The notes beneath the pieces were generated by a model. The model was not told the origin of the DNA and searched no databases. It was given only the letters and a program-made list of their open reading frames with translations. This document shows positions 1-9,772 of a DNA stretch of 50,967 bases, in pieces. How positions within the stretch are numbered: position 1 is the first letter of the stretch; every line of letters begins with the position of its first letter. Source of the stretch: Candidatus Hinthialibacteria bacterium OLB16 (lineage in GTDB: Bacteria; Hinthialibacterota; Hinthialibacteria; OLB16); the NCBI GenBank assembly GCA_001567115.1, contig LMZT01000042.1, positions 1 to 50,967 on the forward strand, read 5' to 3'. The position numbers and the translations under genes were made by a program.

Positions 1-167
1 GTCCCTCCACCAGGGTAGACCTGGGGGGTTCTGTTGTGTTTCTTTGTGTACGTTCCAGAGCCTTGCGGACTGTCTCCCGCACCGCATCCGGAGCCATCGA
101 GGGCGGCTTCGGGATCCACAGGGCAAATGTTCCGCAATAAACCACCTGGTCCGGCAGCAGGCAGGGC
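1..167. repeat. Inverted copy of 377-543 at the contig edge
   Basis: Positions 1-167 are the reverse complement of 377-543. Only two one-base differences are visible: an extra G near 14 and a missing A near 50. The unpaired spacer is 168-376. The copy carries no gene of its own and breaks the aldolase/dehydrogenase gene that should extend upstream of position 168. The most likely cause is a fold-back chimera at a contig end (amplification or assembly artefact). A genuine inverted duplication cannot be excluded from sequence alone. Confidence 0.9.
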
Positions 168-170
168 CGA

Positions 171-1532
171 ATGATGCGGAGCATCGATCAGGCCATCGCA
201 AAGATCATTCGCCAGAAAGCCTCCGGGAAAAAACCTTCACCGGTGCGCTATGATCCATCTGTCGAGGCAGCGGTCATCCCCGCGCTTCGCTCGCAGCTGC
301 CCGATCCGGGCTGGCTTGTCAGAAGAATCGAAGAACCTGCATTGGACCGTATTCTGTCTGCATCGCTTGCAGAGCAGCCCTGCCTGCTGCCGGACCAGGT
401 GGTTTATTGCGGAACATTTGCCCTGTGGATCCCGAAGCCGCCCTCGATGGCTCCGGATGCGGTGCGGGAGACAGTCCGCAAGGCTCTGGAACGTTACACA
501 AAGAAACACAACAGAACCCCCCAGGTCTACCTGGTGGAGGGACTCGGAGCCTATGCCGGTGGCGGCAGCATCAAAGACCTGCGCAATACATCGGAAATGT
601 ATGCCTCTTCGATGCGGATCCATGCCAACACTCTGGCTTTTGGCGGTCCGAATCCACTGACCGAAAGGGAGTACCAATTCCTGGACACCTGGACAGTGGA
701 AAAGTACCGGCGGGGGCTTGCAGCCGGCTCATCCTCGCCAGGCCGGGCCGCCGGGAAGGTCGCCCTGGTGACTGGCGCCGGCCAGGGTGTCGGACGCGAA
801 ATTGCGGAAGGGCTTGCCGCACAGGGAGCACGCCTCGTGCTGGTCGATCTGAATGCCGGCACTCTGGAAAGCACAATCCAGGAGATCAACCAGCAGTTCG
901 GGCCTGAGACCGCTGTCGGTTTTTCCGCCAATGTCACTTGCGAGGATGCGATGCGAGAGGCGGCGCGCAGCGCAGTCAGGGCCTATGGAGGGCTGGATAT
1001 CGCCATTGCCAATGCGGGGATTCTCAAGGCTTTCAAAATCACCTCGTTTGCGGTTGAGACCTGGCGTTCGATCATCGATGTCAACCTGGTGGGATATTTT
1101 CTGTGCGCGAAAACCGCCGCCGAAATCATGCAGTATCAGAAATCCGGAAATATCATTCAGATCAATTCCAAATCCGGGAAGATCGGGAGCAAATACAACT
1201 CCGCTTATGCCTCTTCGAAATTCGGTGGAATTGGGCTGACCCAGAGCATCGCACTCGATCTGATCGAGGATGGGATCCGAGTGAGTTCCATCTGCCCGGG
1301 GAATTTTTTCGATCTGCCGCTCTGGTCCGCACCGGGAGGACTGTTCGACCAGTACCGCCCCAAGTTCAACAATGTGTCACGTGAAGAAGTGCGCCGCATC
1401 TATGAAGAAAAGATCCCGATGGGGCGCGGCTGCAGAGTTTCGGATGTTGTGAAAACAATTCTCTATATCCTGGAACAGGAATATGAAACCGGACAGGCGT
1501 ACAATGTGTCCGGTGGCCAGGAAATGCGCTGA
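171..1532 (+). CDS. Bifunctional class II aldolase/short-chain dehydrogenase, 5' truncated
   Basis: This is the C-terminal part of the fused aldolase-SDR family (rhamnulose-1-phosphate aldolase/lactaldehyde dehydrogenase type, normally near 680 residues). The first 185 or so residues are the end of the class II aldolase domain; the metal-binding His region is absent. An SDR domain follows, with the Rossmann motif TGAGQGVG near residues 200-207 and the catalytic pair Y346/K350 in YASSK. The frame is open leftwards to 168, where the inverted repeat begins, so the ATG at 171 is probably internal and the true 5' end is missing. The family normally cleaves a deoxysugar ketose phosphate and oxidises or reduces the aldehyde product. 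That fits the glycosidases nearby, but the actual substrate cannot be read from the sequence. Confidence 0.8.
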   Translation: MMRSIDQAIAKIIRQKASGKKPSPVRYDPSVEAAVIPALRSQLPDPGWLVRRIEEPALDRILSASLAEQPCLLPDQVVYCGTFALWIPKPPSMAPDAVRETVRKALERYTKKHNRTPQVYLVEGLGAYAGGGSIKDLRNTSEMYASSMRIHANTLAFGGPNPLTEREYQFLDTWTVEKYRRGLAAGSSSPGRAAGKVALVTGAGQGVGREIAEGLAAQGARLVLVDLNAGTLESTIQEINQQFGPETAVGFSANVTCEDAMREAARSAVRAYGGLDIAIANAGILKAFKITSFAVETWRSIIDVNLVGYFLCAKTAAEIMQYQKSGNIIQINSKSGKIGSKYNSAYASSKFGGIGLTQSIALDLIEDGIRVSSICPGNFFDLPLWSAPGGLFDQYRPKFNNVSREEVRRIYEEKIPMGRGCRVSDVVKTILYILEQEYETGQAYNVSGGQEMR

Positions 1533-1626
1533 GCCACTGCACATCATTACCTGAAATTTCGATCCCTGTTTATCGCACCGCCCACATGGATCGGTTTGGC
1601 AGACTACTCATTGAAAGGAGAATCTC

Positions 1627-3621
1627 ATGTCCTGGATTCTGTGCCTGCTGTCGACCCTGATTCTTGATGGGAACCTGTTAGTTTCCTCAGTTCAGACTCA
1701 AGAGAAACTGCTGTTGAAAGAGGCTTATGAAGACAAAGTCTATGCCTCCTGGCTCGGACAGTGTGTGGGGAACATTTATGGGCTTCCCCATGAAAACAAG
1801 TACATTGATCAACCCGGGCAGGAAACATTCCCGTATGGATATGGGCCGATGCTCGAGAATCTGCGCCAGTGTAATGGGGCCTTTTCGGATGATGACACGG
1901 ATCTCGAATACATGGATCTGGCCGCCATGGAGAAATATGGGCCGGAGCCTTCTTATGAGCAGATGGCCGGCATGTGGACCCACCATATTAAAACTTACAT
2001 CTGGATCGCCAATCGTGCCGCACTGGCGCTGATGAACTTCGGATATACACCACCGGTGACTGGCTATTCGACTTTGAATCCGCACTGGTTCCAGATCGAT
2101 CCGCAGCTGGTGAATGAGATCTGGGCGGTAACAGCGCCGGGGATGGTCCCTTATGCCACCGGAAAATCCGCCTGGGGAGCGAGCATCACCAACAGCGGCT
2201 GGGGGATCGAGCCGACCATGCATTATGGCGCCATGTATGCGGCGGCTTTTTTTGAATCCGATGTCCGCAAGCTGATCGATCTGGGGGTTGCCGCGCTGCC
2301 CGAAGGGTGCCGTTATGCGGAAACAGTCCGCAAGGTGGAATCGATTTATGACCAATACCCCAATGACTGGCGCAAAGGCCGTGAGGAAATGGCCCGGGTG
2401 TTTTACCATGAAGAGCCGGTGCCTACTCGCACGATCTGGAATGCCAACCTGAATGGCGCCTGCGGAATTCTGGCGCTTCTTTATGGCCAGGGGGATTTTC
2501 AGAAGACACTGGATTATGCCTGCGCGATCGGATTCGATGCCGACAACCAGGCGGCCACACTCTGTGGATTACTGGGAGTCGCCAAAGGAACAGCCGCGAT
2601 ACCGCATGACCTGCTGTATCCGATCCCTGAACTCGGCTGGAAAGAGCCATTCAATGATTTCTACAAGAACCGCACTCGCGAGGATCTGCCGGATGCCAGC
2701 CTGAAAGACCTGGCACGCAGGACTGTTCTGATGGGTGAAAAGGTCATGTTTTCGCATGGTGGAGCGCTGGTGCAGACACCTCAAGGGAAGACCTACCGGA
2801 TCAATTCCTCGGCTGAATACATCGCGCCGCTTGAAATTCCCAGCCAGCCGCTGCCGGTGCTCGAGGTTGGGAAGCCGGTTTCATTCGAGATCGCCCACTC
2901 CGGGGGCATCCAGCCCCAGAAATGGGCCTTGTATACCGGGATTATCCCGGATGGGCTGCGGATCGTCGATGGCCGGCTGGAGGGAACACCGAAAAAAGCC
3001 TGTGTGCGGCCGGTCGAAATTGCCCTGAGTGATGGCAGCATGACAGCCAGAAGGACCCTGCGCCTGCTGGTCCGAACCCCCAACCTGGCACCAACGGCTG
3101 AAAAGGTGCTGGCGCGAGTCGAAAAGAATGATCTCAAAAAGGCTGCAGAAAACACCTCCAGGTCTCTGGCTTCTTACATGGCGGAATCTGTGGAGGCCAT
3201 CCGGGATGGCAAGCTGGTGGGAGAGGGGTCCTGCTTCAACAGTTACTGGAATGGCCCGAGCGGGAAAGATTATTTCGGATATGAATGGAAAGAGCCGCAG
3301 AAGATCGGGCTGCTTGGATACCACACCGGCATGATGGATGGAGATGCCGGCTGGTTCCGGGACCTGGGTGTGGAATATCTGAATGACCAGGGCCAGTGGA
3401 AGGCAGTGGATGAATTGATCATCGAACCGCCACTGGTGGAGGGTCCGGAGCCGGAGAACAAACCCCACTGGGTGGAATACCTGCTGCATTTCAAAGGGGT
3501 GAGCGCACGCGGAATCCGGATCATCGGAGAGCCGATGGGGCATGGCGATGGTGAGGGAAGGCGGAGCTGGATTTCGATCACCGAACTCAGTGTGCATGGG
3601 CCGATCGAGTTGGGGCGCTGA
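1627..3621 (+). CDS. Secreted ADP-ribosylglycohydrolase-family protein with C-terminal Ig-like and sugar-binding-like regions
   Basis: 664 residues, with AAAGGAG about 7 bases before the ATG. A signal peptide covers about residues 1-22. The next 360 or so residues carry the two metal-binding signatures of the ADP-ribosylglycohydrolase (DraG) fold: SDDDTD from S87, and GFDADNQ with D304 and D306. After residue 400 there is a putative Ig-like segment (LPVLEVGKPVSFEIAHSGG to LEGTPKKA), then a C-terminal beta-rich region (about 500-664) resembling carbohydrate-binding discoidin-like modules. DraG-fold enzymes usually remove ADP-ribose inside the cell, so an exported version next to sugar genes probably acts on another glycosidic substrate. 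The fold is well supported; the substrate is unknown. Confidence 0.75.
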   Translation: MSWILCLLSTLILDGNLLVSSVQTQEKLLLKEAYEDKVYASWLGQCVGNIYGLPHENKYIDQPGQETFPYGYGPMLENLRQCNGAFSDDDTDLEYMDLAAMEKYGPEPSYEQMAGMWTHHIKTYIWIANRAALALMNFGYTPPVTGYSTLNPHWFQIDPQLVNEIWAVTAPGMVPYATGKSAWGASITNSGWGIEPTMHYGAMYAAAFFESDVRKLIDLGVAALPEGCRYAETVRKVESIYDQYPNDWRKGREEMARVFYHEEPVPTRTIWNANLNGACGILALLYGQGDFQKTLDYACAIGFDADNQAATLCGLLGVAKGTAAIPHDLLYPIPELGWKEPFNDFYKNRTREDLPDASLKDLARRTVLMGEKVMFSHGGALVQTPQGKTYRINSSAEYIAPLEIPSQPLPVLEVGKPVSFEIAHSGGIQPQKWALYTGIIPDGLRIVDGRLEGTPKKACVRPVEIALSDGSMTARRTLRLLVRTPNLAPTAEKVLARVEKNDLKKAAENTSRSLASYMAESVEAIRDGKLVGEGSCFNSYWNGPSGKDYFGYEWKEPQKIGLLGYHTGMMDGDAGWFRDLGVEYLNDQGQWKAVDELIIEPPLVEGPEPENKPHWVEYLLHFKGVSARGIRIIGEPMGHGDGEGRRSWISITELSVHGPIELGR

Positions 3622-3724
3622 CCTCAACCATACGGCCTGCATGAGGTTTTCTATTCCCGAGCGCGGGTGAGTGTGGTAGATTAGGATAGTTGTTTTCTGC
3701 CGTTGAATGAAGGAATAAACCAGT

Positions 3725-3801
3725 GCGCGTGTAGCTCAGCTGGATAGAGCGACAGCCTCCGGAGCTGTAGGTCACAGGTTCAAATCCTGTCACGCGTACC
3801 A
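3725..3801 (+). tRNA. tRNA-Arg (anticodon CCG)
   Basis: A 77-nt cloverleaf with encoded CCA. The acceptor arms GCGCGTG and CACGCGT pair fully apart from one terminal G-U. The D arm is GCTC...GAGC, the anticodon arm ACAGC-CTCCGGA-GCTGT gives anticodon CCG, and the T arm is ACAGG-TTCAAAT-CCTGT. It reads the arginine codon CGG. Confidence 0.97.
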
Positions 3802-4007
3802 ACCCAAATTCCTCATAATCCTTAAGTTATTTCAAGTTTTCCCCAACAAGTCTCAAGAAATCCCAATAGAGAAAATCCTTTGTTTTTCGCATTCCTGCCG
3901 ACTACCGCCTGGCACAATCCTGGCACCGCCTGGGGGATTTGCCTGTTTGCCATCCCCAGCCAGATCGGGGTTCCACTTATCAACCCGTCATTCCCAGCCC
4001 CCAACCC

Positions 4008-4079
4008 GTCATTCCCACGAAAGTGGGAATCCAGAAAGTGTGGGCGCTGGCCATGGATCCCCGCTTTCGCGGGGATGAC
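4008..4079. repeat. Palindromic repeat of the GTCATTCCC...GGGGATGAC type, with nested partial copies
   Basis: The left end GTCATTCCCACGAAAGTGGG and the right end CCCCGCTTTCGCGGGGATGAC are each small hairpins, and together they form inverted termini around a short spacer. Fragments of the same ends flank it: GTCATTCCCA at 3987-3996 and GCGGGGATGACAAAAGGGG just after 4090. Elements of this form are dispersed in many bacterial genomes as REP-like or MITE-like sequences. The flanking fragments suggest nested insertion or partial duplication. Confidence 0.8.
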
Positions 4080-4216
4080 AAAAGGGGGAGTGCGGGGATG
4101 ACAAAAGGGGGGGGCAATATCTCCGGGCGGTTTGAGGATCAGGTTATTAGGACACCATCCCCAGCTTGACCGGAGATAAAGGCCATGCCAGCTTGATGTC
4201 GAAAATACGGACCAAT

Positions 4217-4237
4217 CCGCTTTGAGCGGTTTTATTT
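4217..4237 (+). terminator. Terminator-like hairpin before the glycoside hydrolase
   Basis: A short stem CCGCT/AGCGG with a TTG loop is followed by TTTTATTT. The stem is only five base pairs, so this is a tentative intrinsic terminator. It could end read-through from the tRNA region. Confidence 0.35.
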
Positions 4238-4352
4238 GGCCCGAATTTCCTAAAATATCCAGGGCCGATCATTGTTCAAATGGCTCCGGGGAGGTCACCC
4301 GCCCGGCCTTTCCAAAAAGATTTCGCCACAGCACTTTTCCAGGAGGTTTGCC

Positions 4353-6682
4353 ATGCATGTTTTTCCCCTTTCTGCTGCACCACTTCTCCGTTGGATTCTT
4401 CCATCCTCCATCCTTCCCCTCTTGTCTCTGCTTTGCTGCATAGCCCTTGCCGCGGATTCACCCGCTCCGGAAATGAATGTGGACAGCCACTCCAGGTCCA
4501 AATTGAAAAAGATGAGCCTCGAACAGCTTTTCCAGCAGCCTCCTGCTGAATGCCGTATGCTGCAGATCATTCACCCATTTCCGGATGATCCGGAGGGCAA
4601 TCCCTACCGGGAGTTCGTGGCTCCCTATCGAGAGAAGCATCCGGACCATTCTCCAAGTGCCTGGCTGGCTGACTTCCTGAAGGATTATGGTTATGGCGGT
4701 GTTGTCGCCAATGTGTCCTTCGCGGACTACCTGCTGAGTGAAAAGGCCTGGGAGGTCTTTCTCCAGGGGCTTCGGGACTGCCGGGAGCGCGGGCTGCTGG
4801 TGTGGCTGTATGATGAAAAAGGATACCCCAGCGGCAAAGCGGGCGGCCTGACACTGCAGCAGCACCCCGAATTTGAGTGCCTGGGCCTGCTCTGCAGCCG
4901 GTCCGAAGGCCAGGGGGCGATTCACCATTCCTTCCCGCAGGGTGAGAGGTATGTGGGAGATCCTCTTCGTGTTGCCGCAGCCCCGTTGAAGGATGGGAAA
5001 CCGGATTTGAGCCGTTCGATCGATCTTCCGGACAGCACCTGGCGGGGAGCAGCGGAAGTGACCTGGCAGGCGCCGGATAGCAATGCCTGGGTGGTGATGT
5101 CGTTTCATGTCAAGCGCATGTATGAAGGGACTCACATTGTCACCAACCTTTCGGATCCGCTGCCTTATATCGACATCATGAACCGTGATGCTGTCGCACG
5201 ATTTATCGAGCTGACCCACCAGGCCTACTACAACCGTTGCGGCAAAGACCTGTGGAGCTGCATCGATGCCATCTTCACCGATGAGCCCTCGCTTATGGTT
5301 GGCTACCTGAGAGATGATCCGGGGCTGCTTCCGGCGCTTCCCTGGAGCCAGGATTTCGAAAAGGCATTTGCTTCGATGAATGGTTATGACCTTTCATCGA
5401 AACTGCCGGGCCTCTACTTTGAGGGTGGTGAGGAGAGCGCCTATGCCCGCCTGGACTTCTGGCGGCTTGTTTCGAAGCTGGTGGAGGAGAACTACTACGG
5501 CCAGATTCAGGACTGGTGCCAAGAGCATGGAATCGCATCCTCGGGGCATACCTTGCTCGAGGAGGGGCTGTATTACCATGTCCTGTTCGAAGGCAACCTG
5601 TATCAGAACCTTCGCCGCATGGACATCCCCGGCATCGATATCCTTAGCTCGGACCCGGAGGAACTGGCCCACTCCAATCAGCTCCCGGTGCCCAAGTTTG
5701 TCAGCTCGGTAACCCATGCCCTTGGAAAGAAAAAGTGCCAGAGTGAAACCTCCAGCCATGTGCAGCGTACAGGAAACAAGCCCTGCTCTTTTGAGCAGCG
5801 CCTCGGGACCATCAACTGGATGTTTACATTGGGGTTGAACACAGTGACTTCCTACTACTGGCCGGGAGAGTTCTCGGATTCCGAACGGCGTCTTTTCAAC
5901 GACCACATCGGAAGGCTGGCTGCGCTGCTTTCCGAAGGGCAGCATGTGGCCGATCGAGCGGTTTATTATCCTGTCCACAGCATGTGGGCCAGCATCACCC
6001 CGACCGCGGCGACAGCATGGCAGCCCCCTCTCGGGGAACGCGCCAGAAAAGTGGACCGCAATTTCAGCCTGGCCTCCCAGGACCTGCTGGCCAGGCAGCT
6101 GGATTACGATTTTGTCGATGATCAGGCGATCCTCGAAGCGGAGATCAAAGAGGGCACGCTGGCACTGCATGGAGAAGCTTTCAGCTGCCTGGTTTTGCCT
6201 GAGGCCTGGGTGATCCCTCTTGCAGTTTTTGAGAAGGTGCAGCGATTTGTCGAAGCAGGTGGCGCCCTTGTCGTTATCGGGGACCTGCCGGAATTGGCCG
6301 ATCAGTCGAAAGACACAATCCGTGTTCGAGAAATCACTCAGAACCTGCGCCAGTCTCCACGTGTCGCCATCTGTCCTGAAGTCAACACCCTGTCGGACAC
6401 TGTCGCAAAGATGTCGCAGGTCGATCTGCTGCTGGACAGCCCCTGCAGGGAAATGTTCTACCACCACTGCCGCTACCAGGGAAAAGACATTTATTTCATC
6501 TCGAATAATGGGCCTGCTGAAGTTCAGCGCAATGTGGCTTTCAGCTGCAGTGGAAAGGTTGAAAAATGGCACCCCTCGACAGGAATGATCGACCTTTGAC
6601 GGCATCTGGGGATGAAAAGGCAACCCTGCAGTTGGATTTCAAACCCTTTGAAGGCTACTTTGTGGTTTTCTCAAAGGGATGA
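4353..6682 (+). CDS. Secreted TIM-barrel glycoside hydrolase (GH106/GH42-like), one-base frameshift near 6590
   Basis: The start at 4353 follows AGGAGG by six bases and opens a clear signal peptide (hydrophobic to about residue 34, ending ALAADS). The mature part has features of large bacterial glycosidases: YDEKGYPSGKAGG, a probable catalytic acidic pair in FTDEPS (E311), SGHTLLEEGLYYH, and NTVTSYYWPGEFSDSE. A later segment near HVADRAVYYPVHSMW resembles a GATase-like accessory domain. The frame stops at 6597-6599, but codons for a matching C-terminal strand (TASGDEKATLQLDF) continue in another frame to TGA at 6680-6682. Restoring one base near 6588-6592 gives about 776 residues. The family assignment is tentative; the substrate is unknown. 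The restored 3' end overlaps the convergent RND pump gene by 12 bp. Confidence 0.7.
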
Positions 6683-9600
6683 AGTGCCATTCAGTTCCTC
6701 GGATAGATCATCCTTGCGGCGGAAGGCCAGCCGGGCACGCTCGAGATAAATGTAAAAGACAGGGGTGATGTAGAGAGTCAGCGCCTGTGAAAACAGCAGG
6801 CCGCCGACAACCGCCAGACCCAGCGGACGCCGTGCTTCAGAGCCAGCCCCGAGGCCCAGCGCGATCGGGAGAGTCCCCATCAATGCCGCCATGGTGGTCA
6901 TCATGATGGGGCGGAAACGAACGACTGCGGCTTTGTAGATCGCATCTCCCGGGGATAACCCTTCATGCCGCTGCGCTTCGATGGCGAAGTCGATCATCAT
7001 GATCGCATTCTTTTTGACAATGCCGATGAGCATGATGACACCGACGATCGAGTAGATGTTCAATTCCATTCCAAACAGCATCAGAGTGACCAGCGCGCCC
7101 ACCCCGGCGGAAGGAAGCCCTGAGAGAATGGTGATCGGATGGATAAAACTTTCGTAGAGGATTCCAAGGACAATATATATCACCACGATGGCGGTCAGCA
7201 GCAGCCATCCGGCTCCACGCAGGGAGGCCTGAAAGGCCTGCGCGGTCCCCTGGAAGCTGGTGCTCATCCCGGCCGGAAGCACCTCATCGGCCACCTCCTT
7301 GACCCGTGTGACTGCATCGCCCAGCGCATACCCCTGCTTGAGGTTGAAGGAAACAGTCACCGCCGGCAGCTGGCCGAGATGGTTCACAGAAAGCGGGCCG
7401 ACCGACTTAGTCACTGTCGCAATGGTATTGAGTGGAATGAGCTCGTTATCGCGCCCTTTGACATAAAGCAGCGACAACAATGAGGGATCCATCTGAAACT
7501 CGGGTTCTACCTCGAGGATCACCCGGTATTGATTGTTGGTGGCGTAAATAGTCGACACCTGGCGGGTGCCGAAAGCGGAATAGAGGGCATCCTCAATCTG
7601 CTGGACAGTCACCCCGAGAACCGAAGCGCGATCCCTGTTGATATCGATCTTAACCTCTGGATTGGTGATCTGAAGGTCGGTGGTGACATCGAGGAATCCC
7701 TCCAGCGCACGAACCTTCTCCTCGAGGATCGGGGCATATTGGTGCAGCTGGCCGATATCCGGCGACTGCAGGGTGAACTGATACTGGCTTTTGGTCTGCT
7801 GGCCTCCGACACGTATGGAGGGAGGGTTCTGAAGGAACACCCGGATGCCGGGGATCCGGGCGATTTGAACTCGCAGATCGTCAATGATGTCATCCACCTT
7901 TTTCCGTTCTTCACGCGGCTTGAGGTGGATAAAGAGCCGGCCGGCATTGGAGGATTGGTTCGGTCCGCCGGCGCCGACCGAGGACATGAAGCTCCTGACA
8001 GCCGGCTCCTGCATGACAACCTTCGCAACCTCCTGCTGGTGAATCTTCATGTCTTCGAAAGAGATGCCCTGAGCGGCCTCGGTAATCGCCAGGATCTGGC
8101 TGGTATCCTCACTTGACAGGAAGCCCTTCGGTATCACCTTGAAGAGATAGCCGGTCAGGATCAGCAGGGGAATCATCGAGAGGAGTGTCAGGAGCTTGAG
8201 GCGCAGCACCAGCCGCAGTGTGACCTCATAAATCCATAACATGCCATTGAAGATGGCCTCAAGCGAGTTATAGAAAAAGCCGTGCTTATCGCTGGGCGGG
8301 CGGAGGAAGCGGCTGCACAGCGCTGGTGTCTGGCTTAGAGAAATAAAGCCTGAGATGAGAATTGCGACACTGATGGTGACCGAAAATTCCCGCAGCAGGC
8401 GGCCCATGATTCCACCCATGAACAGCACAGGGATAAACACAGCCGCAAGAGAAACAGTCATCGATATGATTGTGAAACCGATTTCCCTGGAGCCTTTGAA
8501 TGCCGCCTGGCGCGGCTTTTCGCCATGCTCCATGTGGCGCACGATATTCTCGATCATCACAATGGCATCATCGACGACAAACCCCACTGAAAGGGTCAGG
8601 GCCATCAGTGACAGATTGTCCAGGCTGTACTCCAGCAGATACATGACTGAAAAAGTCCCGACTACAGACAGGATCAGCGCCAGGCTGGGGATGATTGTCG
8701 CGGTCAGGTTGCGGAGGAACAGAAAGATAACCAGGATCACCAGGGAAATGGTCAGCACCAGGGTGAACTTGACATCATCGACCGATTCCCGGATGGAGGC
8801 TGAACGGTCATACAGGATTTCGAGGTTCATCGCGGCCGGCATCTGCTCGCGGAAAGAGGGAAGCAGCTGCTTGATGGCATCGACGACTTCGACTGTGTTG
8901 GTTCCCGGCTGGCGTTGGACCGCCAGCACAATCGCACGGACATCACGGAGCCATCCGGAGACACGGTTGTTTTCGATGCTGTCGATCACCTTGGCGACAT
9001 CACGCAGCCGCACCGGTGATTTGTCCCGCCAGGTGACAATGACGGGTTCATAGGCTGCCGCGTTTTCGAGCTGCCCATTGGTCTGAAGAACAAAGGCTTT
9101 GTGTTTTCCCTGCAGATCCCCCGTGGGAAGGTTGACATTCGCATGGCGGATGGCATCGGCGACTTCATCCAGGCCGATTCGATAGGAAGCCAGGGCGCGA
9201 GGATTCGCCTGAACTCGGACCGCGTATTTCTGCGAGCCAAACACCTGAACCTGTGCCACGCCATTGATCATCGAAATGCGCTGGGCAATGAATGTGTCGG
9301 CAAACTCATTCACTTCGGACAGAGGGAGAATGGTGGAACTCAGGGCAAGGTAGAGGATCGGCTGATCGGCCGGGTTGACCTTGCGGTAAGTGGGAGGATT
9401 GGGCATATCCTGCGGGAGCTGCCGCAGGGTGCTTGTTATTGCCGCCTGCACATCCAGGGCCGCGGCATCGATATCGCGAGCCAGATTGAACTGGAGTGTG
9501 ATCTGGGTCAGCCCAAGGGTATTCACTGAACTCATGGAATCCAGCCCGGCGATAGTCGAGAACTGCCTTTCCAGAGGCATGGCGACCGAAGAGGCCATGT

Positions 9601-9772
9601 TTTCCGGATTCGATCCGGGCAGGTTCGCCGAGACCAGGATGGTCGGGAAATCCACATTGGGCAGGTCGCTGACAGGAAGGAGGCGGTACCCCGCCACACC
9701 GGTCAGGAAAATGGCCAGCATGACCAGAGTGGTCATCACCGGGCGTTTTATGAAAGGATCAGAAATTCCCAT
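6671..9772 (-). CDS. RND multidrug efflux pump, inner-membrane transporter (AcrB/MdtB type)
   Basis: 1033 residues, the full length for hydrophobe/amphiphile efflux RND proteins. It opens MGISDPFIKRPVMTTLVMLA, the usual first transmembrane helix. Two large periplasmic loops follow, and the TM4 proton-relay motif is present (GFVVDDAIVMIEN). It should exchange protons for drugs or other amphiphiles, working as a trimer with the adaptor encoded immediately upstream and an outer-membrane channel not found in this window. The adaptor stop (9773-9775) directly abuts this ATG (9770-9772), so the two are co-transcribed and probably translationally coupled. Confidence 0.95.
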   Translation of the reverse strand: MGISDPFIKRPVMTTLVMLAIFLTGVAGYRLLPVSDLPNVDFPTILVSANLPGSNPENMASSVAMPLERQFSTIAGLDSMSSVNTLGLTQITLQFNLARDIDAAALDVQAAITSTLRQLPQDMPNPPTYRKVNPADQPILYLALSSTILPLSEVNEFADTFIAQRISMINGVAQVQVFGSQKYAVRVQANPRALASYRIGLDEVADAIRHANVNLPTGDLQGKHKAFVLQTNGQLENAAAYEPVIVTWRDKSPVRLRDVAKVIDSIENNRVSGWLRDVRAIVLAVQRQPGTNTVEVVDAIKQLLPSFREQMPAAMNLEILYDRSASIRESVDDVKFTLVLTISLVILVIFLFLRNLTATIIPSLALILSVVGTFSVMYLLEYSLDNLSLMALTLSVGFVVDDAIVMIENIVRHMEHGEKPRQAAFKGSREIGFTIISMTVSLAAVFIPVLFMGGIMGRLLREFSVTISVAILISGFISLSQTPALCSRFLRPPSDKHGFFYNSLEAIFNGMLWIYEVTLRLVLRLKLLTLLSMIPLLILTGYLFKVIPKGFLSSEDTSQILAITEAAQGISFEDMKIHQQEVAKVVMQEPAVRSFMSSVGAGGPNQSSNAGRLFIHLKPREERKKVDDIIDDLRVQIARIPGIRVFLQNPPSIRVGGQQTKSQYQFTLQSPDIGQLHQYAPILEEKVRALEGFLDVTTDLQITNPEVKIDINRDRASVLGVTVQQIEDALYSAFGTRQVSTIYATNNQYRVILEVEPEFQMDPSLLSLLYVKGRDNELIPLNTIATVTKSVGPLSVNHLGQLPAVTVSFNLKQGYALGDAVTRVKEVADEVLPAGMSTSFQGTAQAFQASLRGAGWLLLTAIVVIYIVLGILYESFIHPITILSGLPSAGVGALVTLMLFGMELNIYSIVGVIMLIGIVKKNAIMMIDFAIEAQRHEGLSPGDAIYKAAVVRFRPIMMTTMAALMGTLPIALGLGAGSEARRPLGLAVVGGLLFSQALTLYITPVFYIYLERARLAFRRKDDLSEELNGTSSL

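Larger units (their letters stand above)
3802..4352. other. Non-coding interval between tRNA-Arg and the glycoside hydrolase
   Basis: No gene is supported here. The interval holds a palindromic repeat (4008-4079) with partial end copies on both sides, a short terminator-like hairpin (4217-4237), and the AGGAGG ribosome binding site (4341-4346) of the next gene. The small open frames in it translate the repeat and are not genes. Confidence 0.6.

Noticed and set aside
237-677. 146-codon minus-strand frame with the same peptide as a plus-strand frame at 44-253
   Set aside because: The shared peptide comes from the inverted repeat; neither frame is a gene.
3587-3802. Open frame on the minus strand starting MVRVTGFEPVTYSS
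   Set aside because: It is the translation of the antisense of tRNA-Arg and its flank, a well-known spurious protein.
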